A DNA stretch of 64,000 nucleotides. Source: Microbacterium sp. cf046. Lineage in GTDB: Bacteria; Actinomycetota; Actinomycetes; Actinomycetales; Microbacteriaceae. Shown here one piece after another: positions 52,829 to 61,080 of the stretch. How positions within the stretch are numbered: position 1 is the first letter of the stretch; every line of letters begins with the position of its first letter. A model generated the notes under the pieces. That model saw nothing but the letters and a program-made list of their open reading frames with translations, was not told where the DNA came from and made no database searches. The stretch is taken from NCBI RefSeq assembly GCF_900114345.1, contig NZ_FOZJ01000001.1, forward strand, positions 992,001 through 1,056,000, given 5' to 3'. A program made the translations under genes and the position numbers.

Positions 52829-54151
52829 TTGTTCAGCGCCATCGCGCGGGTCTTCCGTACACCCGACCTTCGTCGGAAGATCGCATTCACTCTGGCGATC
52901 ATCGCCCTGTATCGCCTCGGCGCGCACATCCCCGCGCCCTTCGTCGACTTCCCCAACGTGCAGTCCTGCCTCAAGCAGAGCGCCGGCACCGAGGGACTCC
53001 TGTCGCTGGTCAACCTGTTCTCAGGTGGCGCGCTGCTGCAGCTGTCGATCTTCGCCCTCGGCGTCATGCCGTACATCACGGCGACGATCATCGTGCAGCT
53101 GCTGCGCGTCGTGATCCCGCACTTCGAGACCCTCTACAAGGAGGGTCAGGCAGGTCAGTCGCGGCTGACGCAGTACACCCGCTACCTGACGATCGCACTC
53201 GCGCTGCTGCAGTCGACGACGCTCGTCACCGTCGCCCGCAGCGGTCAACTGTTCGGCACCACCGGCATCCCGGAGTGCGAGCAGCTGCTCACCAACGACG
53301 TGTGGTGGGCGCAGCTGCTGATGATCATCACGCTGACCGCCGGCACCGGCCTCATCATGTGGTTCGCCGAGCTCGTCACCGAGAAGGGCATCGGCAACGG
53401 AATGTCGATCCTGATCTTCACCTCGATCGCGGCGGCCTTCCCCGCGTCGATGTGGGCGATCTGGCAGACCAAGGGCTTCGAGGTCTTCCTCCTCGTGCTC
53501 GGCGTCGGCATCCTGGTGGTGGCCCTGGTGGTCTTCGTCGAGCAGTCGCAGCGACGCATCCCGGTGCAGTACGCGAAGCGGATGGTCGGCCGGCGCACAT
53601 ACGGCGGCACCAACACCTACATCCCGATCAAGGTCAACATGGCCGGCGTGGTGCCCGTCATCTTCGCCTCGTCGCTGCTGTACATCCCCGCCCTCATCGC
53701 GCAGTTCAACCAGCCGCAGGCAGGCCAGGACGCGCCGGGCTGGGTCGCGTGGGTCTCGCAGTACCTCACCAAGGGCGATCACCCGCTCTACATGTTCATC
53801 TACTTCCTCCTGATCGTGGGCTTCACGTACTTCTACGTCGCCATCACGTTCAACCCGGTCGAGGTCGCCGACAACATGAAGAAGTACGGCGGCTTCATCC
53901 CCGGCATCCGTGCGGGTCGTCCCACCGCGGAGTACCTCGACTACGTGCTCACCCGCATCACGCTGGCCGGTGCGCTGTACCTGGGCTTCATCGCCCTGCT
54001 GCCGCTCATCGCCCTCGCGGCGGTCGGCGCCAACCAGAACTTCCCGTTCGGCGGCGCCTCGATCCTGATCATCGTCGGTGTCGGACTCGAGACCGTGAAG
54101 CAGATCGACGCCCAGCTGCAGCAGCGTCACTACGAAGGACTCCTGCGATGA
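52829..54151 (+). CDS. secY: Preprotein translocase subunit SecY
   Basis: 440 aa from a TTG start with GGAGG 7 nt upstream (MFSAIARVFRTPDLRRKIAF). An in-frame start at 52796 was rejected since it would add residues absent from the family. SecY is the membrane channel for protein export. Ten hydrophobic segments can be traced, along with YRLGAHIPAP, the plug-region GLLSLVNLFSGGALLQLSIFALGVMPYI, and the cytoplasmic loop RRIPVQYAKRM. Its stop overlaps adk by ATGA. Confidence 0.96.
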   Translation: MFSAIARVFRTPDLRRKIAFTLAIIALYRLGAHIPAPFVDFPNVQSCLKQSAGTEGLLSLVNLFSGGALLQLSIFALGVMPYITATIIVQLLRVVIPHFETLYKEGQAGQSRLTQYTRYLTIALALLQSTTLVTVARSGQLFGTTGIPECEQLLTNDVWWAQLLMIITLTAGTGLIMWFAELVTEKGIGNGMSILIFTSIAAAFPASMWAIWQTKGFEVFLLVLGVGILVVALVVFVEQSQRRIPVQYAKRMVGRRTYGGTNTYIPIKVNMAGVVPVIFASSLLYIPALIAQFNQPQAGQDAPGWVAWVSQYLTKGDHPLYMFIYFLLIVGFTYFYVAITFNPVEVADNMKKYGGFIPGIRAGRPTAEYLDYVLTRITLAGALYLGFIALLPLIALAAVGANQNFPFGGASILIIVGVGLETVKQIDAQLQQRHYEGLLR

Positions 54152-54756
54152 CCGCGGTGCAGAGTGCGCGGCTGCTGATCGTCGGGCCCCAGGGCTCCGG
54201 CAAGGGAACGCAGGGGATCCGGATTGCCGACGCGTTCGGCGTCCCGGCGATCTCGACCGGCGACATGTTCCGCGCGGCGGTCGCCAGCGGCTCCGATCTC
54301 GGCACCCAGGTCACCGCGATCATCCAGGCAGGCGACCTCGTCCCCGACGAGCTGACCAGCGCCGTCGTGGCCGACCGTCTTTCGCAGCCGGATGCCGCGA
54401 GCGGCTTCCTGCTCGACGGCTACCCCCGCAACCTCGGCCAGGTCGCCGATCTCGACGCGTTCCTCACCGGCCGTGGCGAGGAGCTCGACGCGGTCATCGA
54501 ACTCGTCGTCCCGCGCGAGGAGAGCATCGAGCGTCTCACGCAGCGTGCCGCCGAGCAGGGGCGTGCGGACGACACCGAGCAGGTCATCGCGAACCGCCTG
54601 GCGATCTACGAGCGCGAGACCGCGCCGATCCTCGACGTGTACCGCGGACGCGGCATCGTCGACGAGATCGACGGCGTGGGCACGCTCGATGAGATCACCG
54701 ACCGGGTCATCGCCGCGCTCGAGCGGCGCGGCCTGATGCGCTCCGCCGCTGCCTGA
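54148..54756 (+). CDS. adk: Adenylate kinase
   Basis: 202 aa, overlapping secY by 4 nt. Converts ATP + AMP to 2 ADP in the cytoplasm. Motifs: P-loop GPQGSGKGTQ, AMP site ISTGDMFRAAV, LLDGYPRNLGQ and the LID RADDTEQVIANRLAIYERET. The LID has no four-Cys zinc insertion, so it is the short actinobacterial form. The tail ends at RSAAA. Confidence 0.95.
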   Translation: MTAVQSARLLIVGPQGSGKGTQGIRIADAFGVPAISTGDMFRAAVASGSDLGTQVTAIIQAGDLVPDELTSAVVADRLSQPDAASGFLLDGYPRNLGQVADLDAFLTGRGEELDAVIELVVPREESIERLTQRAAEQGRADDTEQVIANRLAIYERETAPILDVYRGRGIVDEIDGVGTLDEITDRVIAALERRGLMRSAAA

Positions 54757-54774
54757 CGTGGCGGAGTCCGTTTC

Positions 54775-55620
54775 GTGAGTCCTCTGCTTCCGGGGCGTCG
54801 GTCGATCTACAAGACGCCCGCTCAGCTGAGGGCGATGGTCGAGCCCGGATTGATCACGGCCGCCGCGCTCGACGCGGTGCGCCGGCTGATCGCCCCGGGT
54901 GTCACCACGCTCGAGCTGGACGAGGCGGCATCCGCGGTCATCGTCGGTCGAGGGGCGAAGTCGAACTTCCAGATGGTGCGCGGATACCGGCACACGATCT
55001 GCGCGTCGGTGAACGAGCAGGTCGTGCACGGCATCCCGTCCTCGCGCGCGCTGGAGCCGGGCGACATCGTCTCGATCGACGCCGGAGCCGAGTTCGAGGG
55101 CTGGAACGGCGACTCCGCGTTCACGGTGGTGGTGCCCGATGACGCGCGGCCCGACGTCGTCGCGGAGCGCACCGAGCTGTCGCGGGTGACCGAAGGGTCG
55201 CTCTGGGCCGGAATCGCGGCGCTTGCCACCGCCCGGCACCTCGGCCAGGTCGGAACGGCCGTGCAGGACTACATCGACGGGGCGGGCCACGGGTACGGCA
55301 TCCTGCGCGAGTACGTCGGTCACGGCATCGGCCGCAAGATGCACGAGTCGCCGTCGGTCTTCAACTACCGGGTCGCCGACCCGGGTGCCGAAGTGCGCCC
55401 CGGACTCGCGGTCGCGATCGAGCCGATGGTCGTGATCGGCGATCAGGCCACGTTCGTCGAGGACGACGACTGGACCGTCTCGACCATCGACGGCACAGCC
55501 GGCTCACATTGGGAACATAGCGTCGCCGTGCATGATGGCGGTATCTGGGTGCTGACGGCGCCCGACGGCGGCGCCGCGGGTCTTGCACCCTTCGGTGTCA
55601 CTCCGCGCGAGATCGGATAG
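54775..55620 (+). CDS. map: Type I methionine aminopeptidase
   Basis: 281 aa, GTG start 18 nt after adk with GGAG upstream. Removes N-terminal Met from new proteins. The dinuclear metal ligands are all visible: D102 (SIDAG), D113 (NGDSAF), H183 (YVGHGIG), E216 (AIEPM) and E247 (WEHSV); H85 (VVHGIP) is the substrate-binding His. The secY-adk-map order is the common one. Confidence 0.95.
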   Translation: MSPLLPGRRSIYKTPAQLRAMVEPGLITAAALDAVRRLIAPGVTTLELDEAASAVIVGRGAKSNFQMVRGYRHTICASVNEQVVHGIPSSRALEPGDIVSIDAGAEFEGWNGDSAFTVVVPDDARPDVVAERTELSRVTEGSLWAGIAALATARHLGQVGTAVQDYIDGAGHGYGILREYVGHGIGRKMHESPSVFNYRVADPGAEVRPGLAVAIEPMVVIGDQATFVEDDDWTVSTIDGTAGSHWEHSVAVHDGGIWVLTAPDGGAAGLAPFGVTPREIG

Positions 55621-55628
55621 GAAACGTG

Positions 55629-56318
55629 ATGGCTGCCACTGCGCGCAAGACGAATTGGTTCGCGATCTGGGTGAGCGTCGCGGTGGTCGTCGTTCTCGTG
55701 CTGGTCGCCGCCCTCGTGGTCTGGATGAACAACAGCGCGAGCAACCCCGCGCCCGGGCCGACGCCGGAGGCCGCGAACATCAACGTCGAGACCGGCGCGA
55801 TCGTGGTCGGCGACGGCGAGAACACGATGGACACGTACATCGACTTCATGTGCCCGGTGTGCAACCAGTTCGAGCAGCTCTACGGCGAGGCGATCAGCGG
55901 CCTGGTGGACGACGGCACGATCACCCTCAACATCCACCCGATCTCGATCCTCGACCGAGCCTCATCGGGCACGGAGTACTCGACGCGCGCAGCGAACGCG
56001 ATGTACTGCGTCGCCGCAGCCGACGGTGCCGCCGCCGTGCCGTTCATGCAGGCGATGTTCGCCAACCAGCCCGAGGAGGGCTCGACCGGTCTGACGAACG
56101 AGCAGATCCTCGCGATCGCCGCGGGCGTGGGCGTGACCGAGATCGACTCGTGCGTCAACGACGGCGAGTACTCGTCGTATGTGACCACGATGACCGACAA
56201 GACGCCGATCGCGCCCGGCGCGAGCGGCATCGGCACGCCGACGATCGCGATCAACGGCGAGGTCATCGCGAACTCGACCCTGCCCGAGCCCGCGGATCTG
56301 GCGAGCCTCTTCGAGTAG
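55629..56318 (+). CDS. Membrane-anchored DsbA/thioredoxin-like disulfide oxidoreductase
   Basis: 229 aa, ATG 8 nt after the map stop with AGGAAA upstream. One N-terminal helix (WFAIWVSVAVVVVLVLVAALVVWM) anchors it outside the cell. The thioredoxin-type fold has the redox pair C75-x-x-C78 in DFMCPVCNQF and a cis-Pro region GIGTPTIAINGE. It would make or shuffle disulfides in exported proteins, fitting the Cys-bearing exported proteins near 16 kb only in a general way. The close spacing suggests co-transcription with map. Confidence 0.88.
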   Translation: MAATARKTNWFAIWVSVAVVVVLVLVAALVVWMNNSASNPAPGPTPEAANINVETGAIVVGDGENTMDTYIDFMCPVCNQFEQLYGEAISGLVDDGTITLNIHPISILDRASSGTEYSTRAANAMYCVAAADGAAAVPFMQAMFANQPEEGSTGLTNEQILAIAAGVGVTEIDSCVNDGEYSSYVTTMTDKTPIAPGASGIGTPTIAINGEVIANSTLPEPADLASLFE

Positions 56319-56332
56319 CGGTCACGGGTTCC

Positions 56333-56354
56333 GGATGCCGCAGCCGCGGCATCC
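56333..56354 (+). terminator. Terminator of the S10-spc-secY cluster
   Basis: Perfect 9-bp stem GGATGCCGC-AGCC-GCGGCATCC, 14 nt after the DsbA-like stop, without a clear U-run. Confidence 0.55.
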
Positions 56355-56402
56355 GCCGGTCGTGGGCCCGCTGGCTAGCTGGGTCGTTGGGTCGTTCCTC
56401 GG

Positions 56403-56481
56403 CGAAACCACCCCTTCTCGTCGAAACCACGCGCCTAGGTCGCGCCATTTGAGGTGGGCTCGACGAAAAGAGGTGGTTTCG
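56403..56481. repeat. 79-bp palindromic repeat, copy A
   Basis: Ends form an inverted repeat of 21 nt with two mismatches: left arm 56403-56423 starting CGAAACCACC, right arm 56461-56481 ending GGTGGTTTCG. The left side also repeats TCGAAACCAC directly (56421-56430). A related copy of the same length lies at 57597-57675 on the other side of the DUF559 gene. Confidence 0.7.
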
Positions 56482-56557
56482 TCCGCAGAGCGGGGTGCGC
56501 GAGAACCTCTCCACAGGCCGATGCGCCGCGCGCCGGATTCACAGATCCGAGGATCGG

Positions 56558-57577
56558 ATGCCGCGCGCTCCGCACGGCCACGACCATGGCCGCGTGCGCA
56601 TCGACGAAACCCGAACCAAGATCCTCACACGGCACGAGCTCCTCGCGAGCGGAATCAGGGAATCTCAACTCAAGCGCAGCCTTCGAGACGGTCGGCTGCG
56701 GCGACTTCACACCGGAGCATTCGTGACGCGGCAGGACTGGGAGTCTGCGCGCGCCGAGGAGCGGCATCTGCTCGCGGTGCTCGCCGCGGACAGGGCCCGC
56801 AAGGGCGGCGATGTGGTGTTCTCGCACGCCTCGGCGGCTGTCGCGTGGGGGCTGCCCCTGTTTCGCATGCCACCGAGTCCTGTGCACACGAGCGGCCCCC
56901 GCACGGATGGAGTCGTTCGTCCGAAGGCGGGCCTCGCGCACCATGCCGTGGCCGTCGACGACGAGGATCGTGTCGTCATCGCCGGCCTGCCGTGCACGTC
57001 TCTCGAGCGGACGGTCTACGACATGATCCGCACACAGTCGAAGGAGGCGGCGGTTGCGCTGGCTGATGCGGCCATGCGGCTGGTCGCCGCGGGTTCCCGC
57101 CGAGGGAGATACGACGACGATGCCGCCGACGCTTGGCGCGCCAGCCTGCTCGGGCGGATCGCGCGTTCGGTCGGCGCGCGAGGCATCCGTCAGGCACGAT
57201 GGCTCGCAAGGTTCGCGGATGGTCGCGCGGAACTGCCGGGCGAGAGCGTGAGTCGCCTCTACCTCGTTGAGTTGGGGTTCGCTGCGCCCCGCCTGCAGGT
57301 TCCCTTCGACGGACCGAATGGTGAGCAATGGCTGATCGATTTCGGGCTCGATGACGTCGGGGCGTGGGGGGAGTTCGACGGGGTCGGCAAGTACACCGAT
57401 CCAGACCTGCTCGATGGCCGAACCCCCGATCAGGCGATCATGCGTGAGAAGCATCGTGAGGACTGGATCCGCGGTCGGTCGCAGCGCCGATTCGTCCGCT
57501 GGGGGATGCAACACGTGGCGACCGCGGAGGCCCTCGGGTCGCGGCTGTCCTCGTTCGGCATCCTGCCGACGCGTTGA
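56558..57577 (+). CDS. AbiEi-like / DUF559 nuclease-fold protein flanked by palindromic repeats
   Basis: 339 aa, ATG with GAGG 5 nt upstream. The N-terminal third resembles AbiEi-type antitoxins: a winged-helix-like start ([37 protein letters not shown]), then [17 protein letters not shown] and [18 protein letters not shown]. The C-terminal part matches DUF559, a PD-(D/E)xK-like fold, with D in WLIDFGL, E/D in GEFDG and K in GVGKY as possible catalytic residues. It interrupts the usual map-infA order and has a flanking repeat on each side, suggesting insertion. No AbiEii-like toxin gene is beside it. Could be a stand-alone regulator, a nuclease or a mobility-linked protein. Confidence 0.82.
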   Translation: MPRAPHGHDHGRVRIDETRTKILTRHELLASGIRESQLKRSLRDGRLRRLHTGAFVTRQDWESARAEERHLLAVLAADRARKGGDVVFSHASAAVAWGLPLFRMPPSPVHTSGPRTDGVVRPKAGLAHHAVAVDDEDRVVIAGLPCTSLERTVYDMIRTQSKEAAVALADAAMRLVAAGSRRGRYDDDAADAWRASLLGRIARSVGARGIRQARWLARFADGRAELPGESVSRLYLVELGFAAPRLQVPFDGPNGEQWLIDFGLDDVGAWGEFDGVGKYTDPDLLDGRTPDQAIMREKHREDWIRGRSQRRFVRWGMQHVATAEALGSRLSSFGILPTR

Positions 57578-57596
57578 GAGACCGACGCCACCGCGT

Positions 57597-57675
57597 CGAA
57601 ACCACCCCTGCTCGTCGAAACCACCCCAATCAGTCGAACAATCGTGGGTGGATTCGGCGAAAAGGGGTGGTTTCG
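57597..57675. repeat. 79-bp palindromic repeat, copy B
   Basis: Same structure as copy A: CGAAACCACCCCT at the left, a direct second CGAAACCACC (57617 on), and the right arm CGAAAAGGGGTGGTTTCG (57658-57675). Identity to copy A is high at both ends and low in the centre. It lies 40 nt upstream of the infA -35. Confidence 0.7.
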
Positions 57676-57715
57676 CCCCGAAAGGGGAGAGGGGCCGGGC
57701 CCAGACCGGCTCAAG

Positions 57716-57744
57716 TTGCCGCGGCTTCCACTATCACGTATGCT
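57716..57744 (+). promoter_or_regulatory. Promoter of the infA-rpmJ-rpsM-rpsK-rpoA-rplQ cluster
   Basis: -35 TTGCCG (57716-57721), 17-nt spacer, -10 TATGCT (57739-57744). Predicted start near 57751 gives a leader of about 90 nt. A CCCC-GAAA-GGGG mini-hairpin (57676-57687) lies just upstream. Confidence 0.75.
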
Positions 57745-57839
57745 TGATCCTTGGTGCGTTGCGCCTTCATCGGCGTGTCCAAGCACCGGAACCCCACCCA
57801 AAACGCAGACCGACCAGTCTGCTGAGCGTTAGCGAGTGT

Positions 57840-58061
57840 ATGGCGAAGAAAGACGGTGTCATCGAGATCGAGGGCGTGATCTCCGAGGCGCTTCCCAACG
57901 CGATGTTCCGCGTTGAGTTGAGCAACGGACACAAGGTCCTCGCCACGATCTCGGGCAAGATGCGGCAGAACTACATCCGCATCATTCCGGAGGACCGCGT
58001 CGTCGTGGAGCTGAGCCCCTACGACCTCACGCGCGGCCGAATCGTCTACCGCTACCGCTAG
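57840..58061 (+). CDS. infA: Translation initiation factor IF-1
   Basis: 73 aa, exact family length: [27 protein letters not shown]...[34 protein letters not shown] in order. Single OB fold binding the 30S A site during initiation. First gene after the cluster promoter. No strong Shine-Dalgarno is visible directly before the ATG (GAGCGTTAGCGAGTGT). Confidence 0.97.
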   Translation: MAKKDGVIEIEGVISEALPNAMFRVELSNGHKVLATISGKMRQNYIRIIPEDRVVVELSPYDLTRGRIVYRYR

Positions 58062-58102
58062 ACCGGTCGAGAAGTAACACCCCAGGCTTCGGCCTGCCCG
58101 GT
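58062..58102 (+). promoter_or_regulatory. Structured infA-rpmJ spacer
   Basis: An inner hairpin CAGGC-TTCG-GCCTG (58083-58096) sits inside an outer 5-bp pairing ACCGG/CCGGT (58062-58066 with 58098-58102). It lies 24 nt before rpmJ and may tune its translation or mRNA stability. Confidence 0.45.
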
Positions 58103-58126
58103 GAAGACAGCGAACAGGAAAACACA

Positions 58127-58243
58127 ATGAAGGTCAACCCGAGCGTCAAGCCCATCTGCGATCACTGCAAGGTGATCCGCCGTCACGGCGTCGTCATGGT
58201 CATCTGCAAGTCGAACCCGCGTCACAAGCAGCGCCAGGGCTAG
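58127..58243 (+). CDS. rpmJ: 50S ribosomal protein L36
   Basis: 38 aa: [21 protein letters not shown] then [17 protein letters not shown]. Small zinc-ribbon protein of the 50S subunit. The zinc ligands are C11, C14, C27 and H33, so this is the zinc-dependent form. Preceded by ACAGGAAAA. Followed by about 160 nt of structured RNA before rpsM. Confidence 0.97.
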   Translation: MKVNPSVKPICDHCKVIRRHGVVMVICKSNPRHKQRQG

Positions 58244-58256
58244 TCCACAGATCTCA

Positions 58257-58287
58257 TTCCGGATGCCGGTGCCCCCGCCATCCGGAA
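58257..58287 (+). terminator. Hairpin after rpmJ
   Basis: Perfect 9-bp stem TTCCGGATG / CATCCGGAA with a 13-nt GC-rich loop, 13 nt after the rpmJ stop. Probable partial terminator or 3' stabiliser. Confidence 0.55.
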
Positions 58288-58311
58288 CCACCACAACTGA
58301 ACACATACTCG

Positions 58312-58372
58312 GCAGGACCAGATCCTCTTCGGAGGGGACACCTCGGGCTGGAGGCCCGGGCACCGATCCTGC
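58312..58372 (+). promoter_or_regulatory. Three-way-junction-like RNA before rpsM
   Basis: Outer pairing GCAGGA (58312-58317) with TCCTGC (58367-58372) encloses two hairpins: CCTC-TTCG-GAGG (58324-58335) and CTCGGGC-TGGAG-GCCCGGG (58342-58360). It ends 33 nt before the rpsM ATG. A candidate ribosomal-protein autoregulatory leader. Confidence 0.5.
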
Positions 58373-58405
58373 TCCACACCTCCACAACACTCCCAGGAGA
58401 ACCGC

Positions 58406-58780
58406 ATGGCACGTCTTGCCGGCGTTGACATCCCGCGCGACAAGCGCGTGGTGATCGCCCTCACGTACATCTACGGCGTTGGTCCGAACCGCTCGAAGGA
58501 CATCCTCGCAGCGACCGAGATCAGCCCCGACATCCGCGTCAAGGACCTCAGTGACGACCAGCTGATCCAGCTGCGCGACTACATCGAGGGCAACTACAAG
58601 GTGGAGGGTGACCTCCGTCGCGAGGTCGCCGCCGACATCCGCCGCAAGGTCGAGATCGGCTCCTACCAGGGCATCCGCCACCGCCGCGGCCTGCCCGTGC
58701 ACGGTCAGCGCACCAAGACCAACGCACGCACCCGCAAGGGACCCAAGCGCACTGTCGCCGGCAAGAAGAAGGCGCGCTAG
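58406..58780 (+). CDS. rpsM: 30S ribosomal protein S13
   Basis: 124 aa, normal, with CAGGAGAA before the ATG. S13 in the 30S head contacts P-site tRNA and L5. Motifs: [39 protein letters not shown] segment [19 protein letters not shown] and a basic tail KKKAR. First ribosomal gene after the structured leader. Confidence 0.97.
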   Translation: MARLAGVDIPRDKRVVIALTYIYGVGPNRSKDILAATEISPDIRVKDLSDDQLIQLRDYIEGNYKVEGDLRREVAADIRRKVEIGSYQGIRHRRGLPVHGQRTKTNARTRKGPKRTVAGKKKAR

Positions 58781-58803
58781 GGCGCGGCTAGGAGAACAAG
58801 AAC

Positions 58804-59202
58804 ATGGCTGCACCCAAGACCGCCGCGCGCAAGCCGCGTCGCAAGGAAAAGAAGAACATCGCGCTGGGCCAGGCCCACATCAAGTCGACGTTCAACAACA
58901 CGATCGTCTCGATCACCGACCCGGCCGGCGCCGTCATCAGCTGGGCCTCGTCGGGTGGCGTGGGCTTCAAGGGCTCGCGCAAGTCGACTCCGTACGCCGC
59001 AGGCATGGCAGCCGAGTCGGCCGCCCGCCAGGCGCAGGAGCACGGCGTCAAGAAGGTCGACGTCTTCGTGAAGGGCCCGGGTTCGGGCCGCGAGACCGCC
59101 ATCCGTTCGCTGCAGGCCGCCGGCCTCGAGGTGGGCTCCATCAACGATGTGACGCCGCAGGCGCACAACGGATGCCGTCCCCCGAAGCGCCGCCGCGTCT
59201 GA
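58804..59202 (+). CDS. rpsK: 30S ribosomal protein S11
   Basis: 132 aa, usual. S11 lies on the 30S platform at the mRNA exit. Motifs: [44 protein letters not shown] and the C-terminal [17 protein letters not shown]. In many bacteria rpsD (S4) follows; here there are 200 nt without a gene and then rpoA. Confidence 0.97.
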   Translation: MAAPKTAARKPRRKEKKNIALGQAHIKSTFNNTIVSITDPAGAVISWASSGGVGFKGSRKSTPYAAGMAAESAARQAQEHGVKKVDVFVKGPGSGRETAIRSLQAAGLEVGSINDVTPQAHNGCRPPKRRRV

Positions 59203-59211
59203 CATCCCTCG

Positions 59212-59263
59212 GCTGCACAGCGGCCTGCTCGAGCCCGTTTCGGCGTCGAGCAGGCCGTGCAGC
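59212..59263 (+). terminator. Hairpin after rpsK
   Basis: 12-bp stem CGGCCTGCTCGA / TCGAGCAGGCCG (59221-59232 with 59246-59257) extended by GCTGCA/TGCAGC across a small bulge. It begins 10 nt after the rpsK stop. Probable partial terminator within the cluster. Confidence 0.65.
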
Positions 59264-59270
59264 GGCCGGG

Positions 59271-59307
59271 GTCTCGATACGGCGCTCACGCGCCGACCCG
59301 ACCACCG
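59271..59307. repeat. REP-like palindromic repeat, copy 2
   Basis: GTCTCGATACGG, hairpin GGCGC-TCAC-GCGCC (59281-59294), then GACCCGACCACC. Shares the leading 12-mer and design with 38417-38452. It occupies the place where rpsD often lies. Confidence 0.55.
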
Positions 59308-59361
59308 ACGAGCAGGCCCGCAAGGGCACGCCTGAGAAAAACTCAACACTCTCACCCACTG

Positions 59362-59385
59362 CACGTGTCATATAGCGGACACGTG
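59362..59385. promoter_or_regulatory. Inverted repeat upstream of rpoA
   Basis: CACGTGTC (59362-59369) and GACACGTG (59378-59385), perfect 8-bp arms around ATATAGCG. Each arm contains the palindrome CACGTG. TATAGC in the centre could be a -10, but no -35 fits. It ends 17 nt before the GTG, close to GAAAGGAA, and could act as operator or as an RNA hairpin. Confidence 0.5.
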
Positions 59386-59402
59386 ATCGAAAGGAACACA
59401 TA

Positions 59403-60392
59403 GTGCTCATCGCACAGCGTCCCACTCTGACCGAGGAGAAGATCGGGGAGTTCCGCAGCCGGTTCATCATCGAGCCGCTCGAGCCCGGTTTCGGTTACAC
59501 GATCGGCAACGCGCTGCGCCGCAGCCTGCTGTCGTCGATCCCCGGCGCCGCCGTCACCAGCATCCGCCTGGACGGCGTCCAGCACGAGTTCAGCACCATC
59601 CCGGGTGTGAAGGAGGATGTCACCGAGATCATCCTCAACATCAAGCAGCTCGTCGTCTCGAGCGAGCGCGACGAGCCGATCACCGCGTACCTGCGCAAGA
59701 CGGGTGCCGGCGAGGTCACGGCCGCCGACATCTCGGCTCCGGCCGGCGTCGAGGTGCACAACCCCGAGCTGGTCATCGCGACGCTCAACGACACCGCGAA
59801 GTTCGAGCTCGAGCTGACGATCGAGCGTGGCCGTGGCTACGTCTCGGCGACCCAGAACCGCAACGAGTACGCCGAGTCGGGTCAGATCCCGATCGACTCG
59901 ATCTACTCGCCGGTGCTCAAGGTCAGCTACCGCGTCGACGCGACGCGCGCCGGTGAGCGCACCGACTTCGACAAGCTCGTCCTGGATGTCGAGACCAAGA
60001 ACTCGATCGCCCCGCGGGATGCCGTCGCTTCGGCCGGCCGCACCCTCACCGAGCTGTTCGGTCTGGCGCGCGAGCTCAACGTCGAGGCCGAGGGCATCGA
60101 GATCGGCCCGGCACCCGTCGAGACCGTCCTCTCGAACGAGCTGTCGATGCCGATCGAGGACCTCGACCTGTCGGTCCGCTCGTACAACTGCCTCAAGCGC
60201 GAGGGCATCAACACCGTGTCGGAGCTCGTCGCCCTGTCGGAGACGCAGCTCATGAACATCCGCAACTTCGGTCAGAAGTCGGTCGACGAGGTGCGCGACA
60301 AGCTCATCTCGCTCGGCCTGTCGCTGAAGGACTCGGTTCCCGGGTTCGACGGCGCGCACTTCTACGGCGGATACGACGACGAGACCGTCTGA
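59403..60392 (+). CDS. rpoA: DNA-directed RNA polymerase subunit alpha
   Basis: 329 aa, GTG start with AAAGGAA upstream. The N-terminal domain (1-230) dimerises and holds beta and beta' ([25 protein letters not shown]). The C-terminal domain (about 250-310) has [20 protein letters not shown], including the DNA-contacting Arg of VRSYN, and [10 protein letters not shown]. Acidic end GGYDDETV. Confidence 0.98.
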   Translation: MLIAQRPTLTEEKIGEFRSRFIIEPLEPGFGYTIGNALRRSLLSSIPGAAVTSIRLDGVQHEFSTIPGVKEDVTEIILNIKQLVVSSERDEPITAYLRKTGAGEVTAADISAPAGVEVHNPELVIATLNDTAKFELELTIERGRGYVSATQNRNEYAESGQIPIDSIYSPVLKVSYRVDATRAGERTDFDKLVLDVETKNSIAPRDAVASAGRTLTELFGLARELNVEAEGIEIGPAPVETVLSNELSMPIEDLDLSVRSYNCLKREGINTVSELVALSETQLMNIRNFGQKSVDEVRDKLISLGLSLKDSVPGFDGAHFYGGYDDETV

Positions 60393-60428
60393 TCCCCCGA
60401 TCGAGAATCCACACTGGAGTAACTGAGA

Positions 60429-60980
60429 ATGCCTAAGCCCACGAAGGGTCCCCGCCTCGGCGGCGGTCCTGCCCACGAGCGCCTCCTGCTGGCCAACCTC
60501 GCGGCCGCCCTGTTCACGCACAAGAGCATCACCACGACCGAGACGAAGGCCAAGCGCGTTCGCCCGCTCGCGGAGCGTCTCGTGACGTTCGCCAAGCGCG
60601 GCGACCTGCACGCCCGCCGTCGCGTGCTGTCGGTCATCGGTGACAAGGAAGTCGTGCACGTCCTGTTCACCGAGATCGCGCCGCTGGTGGCCGACCGTGA
60701 GGGCGGCTACACCCGCATCACGAAGATCGGCAACCGCAAGGGCGACAACGCCCCCATGGCCGTCATCGAGCTCGTCCTCGAGCCCGTGAACCCGAAGCCG
60801 AAGAGCGCCAAGAAGACCGCGAAGGCCGCTCCGGCCGCAGCCCCGGTCGAGGAGACTCCGGCCGACGAGGCCGAGGTCGTCGAGGCGGACGAGGCTGCGG
60901 ACGCCGCCGCCGAGATCGCTGCGGACGACGTCGAGGCCGAGGAGGCCGCGGTCACCGCCGAGGCCGCCGAGAAGGCCTGA
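60429..60980 (+). CDS. rplQ: 50S ribosomal protein L17 with acidic C-terminal extension
   Basis: 183 aa, against about 120 for most L17. The core (1-120) is typical: [45 protein letters not shown] and [11 protein letters not shown]. Residues 121-183 are a tail that starts Lys-rich ([14 protein letters not shown]) and becomes strongly acidic ([20 protein letters not shown]). L17 is near the tunnel exit. Last gene of the cluster; truA does not follow in this window. Confidence 0.96.
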   Translation: MPKPTKGPRLGGGPAHERLLLANLAAALFTHKSITTTETKAKRVRPLAERLVTFAKRGDLHARRRVLSVIGDKEVVHVLFTEIAPLVADREGGYTRITKIGNRKGDNAPMAVIELVLEPVNPKPKSAKKTAKAAPAAAPVEETPADEAEVVEADEAADAAAEIAADDVEAEEAAVTAEAAEKA

Positions 60981-61000
60981 GCCGCTCCACAGCTGCACCC

Positions 61001-61038
61001 GTGAGACCCGCGTGCCCTTCGGGGCCCGCGGGTCTCAC
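61001..61038 (+). terminator. rplQ terminator
   Basis: 12-bp stem GTGAGACCCGCG / CGCGGGTCTCAC continued inside by GCCC-TTCG-GGGC, about 16 bp in all with a UUCG loop, 20 nt after the stop. Confidence 0.8.
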
Positions 61039-61068
61039 TGCGTCCGGGGACGCCCCGCTCCTGCTGGA

Positions 61069-61074
61069 TAGGGT
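61069..61074 (+). promoter_or_regulatory. -10 element placed for leaderless transcription of the GNAT gene
   Basis: TAGGGT followed by exactly 6 nt (GAAGGG) and the ATG at 61081. GAAGGG directly abuts the ATG, too close to serve as a normal ribosome site. Confidence 0.4.
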
Positions 61075-61080
61075 GAAGGG

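Noticed and set aside
56403..57675. CRISPR array or insertion sequence ends around the DUF559 gene
   Set aside because: Only two copies exist, 1.1 kb apart, with no spacers and no transposase. They fit a dispersed palindromic repeat better.
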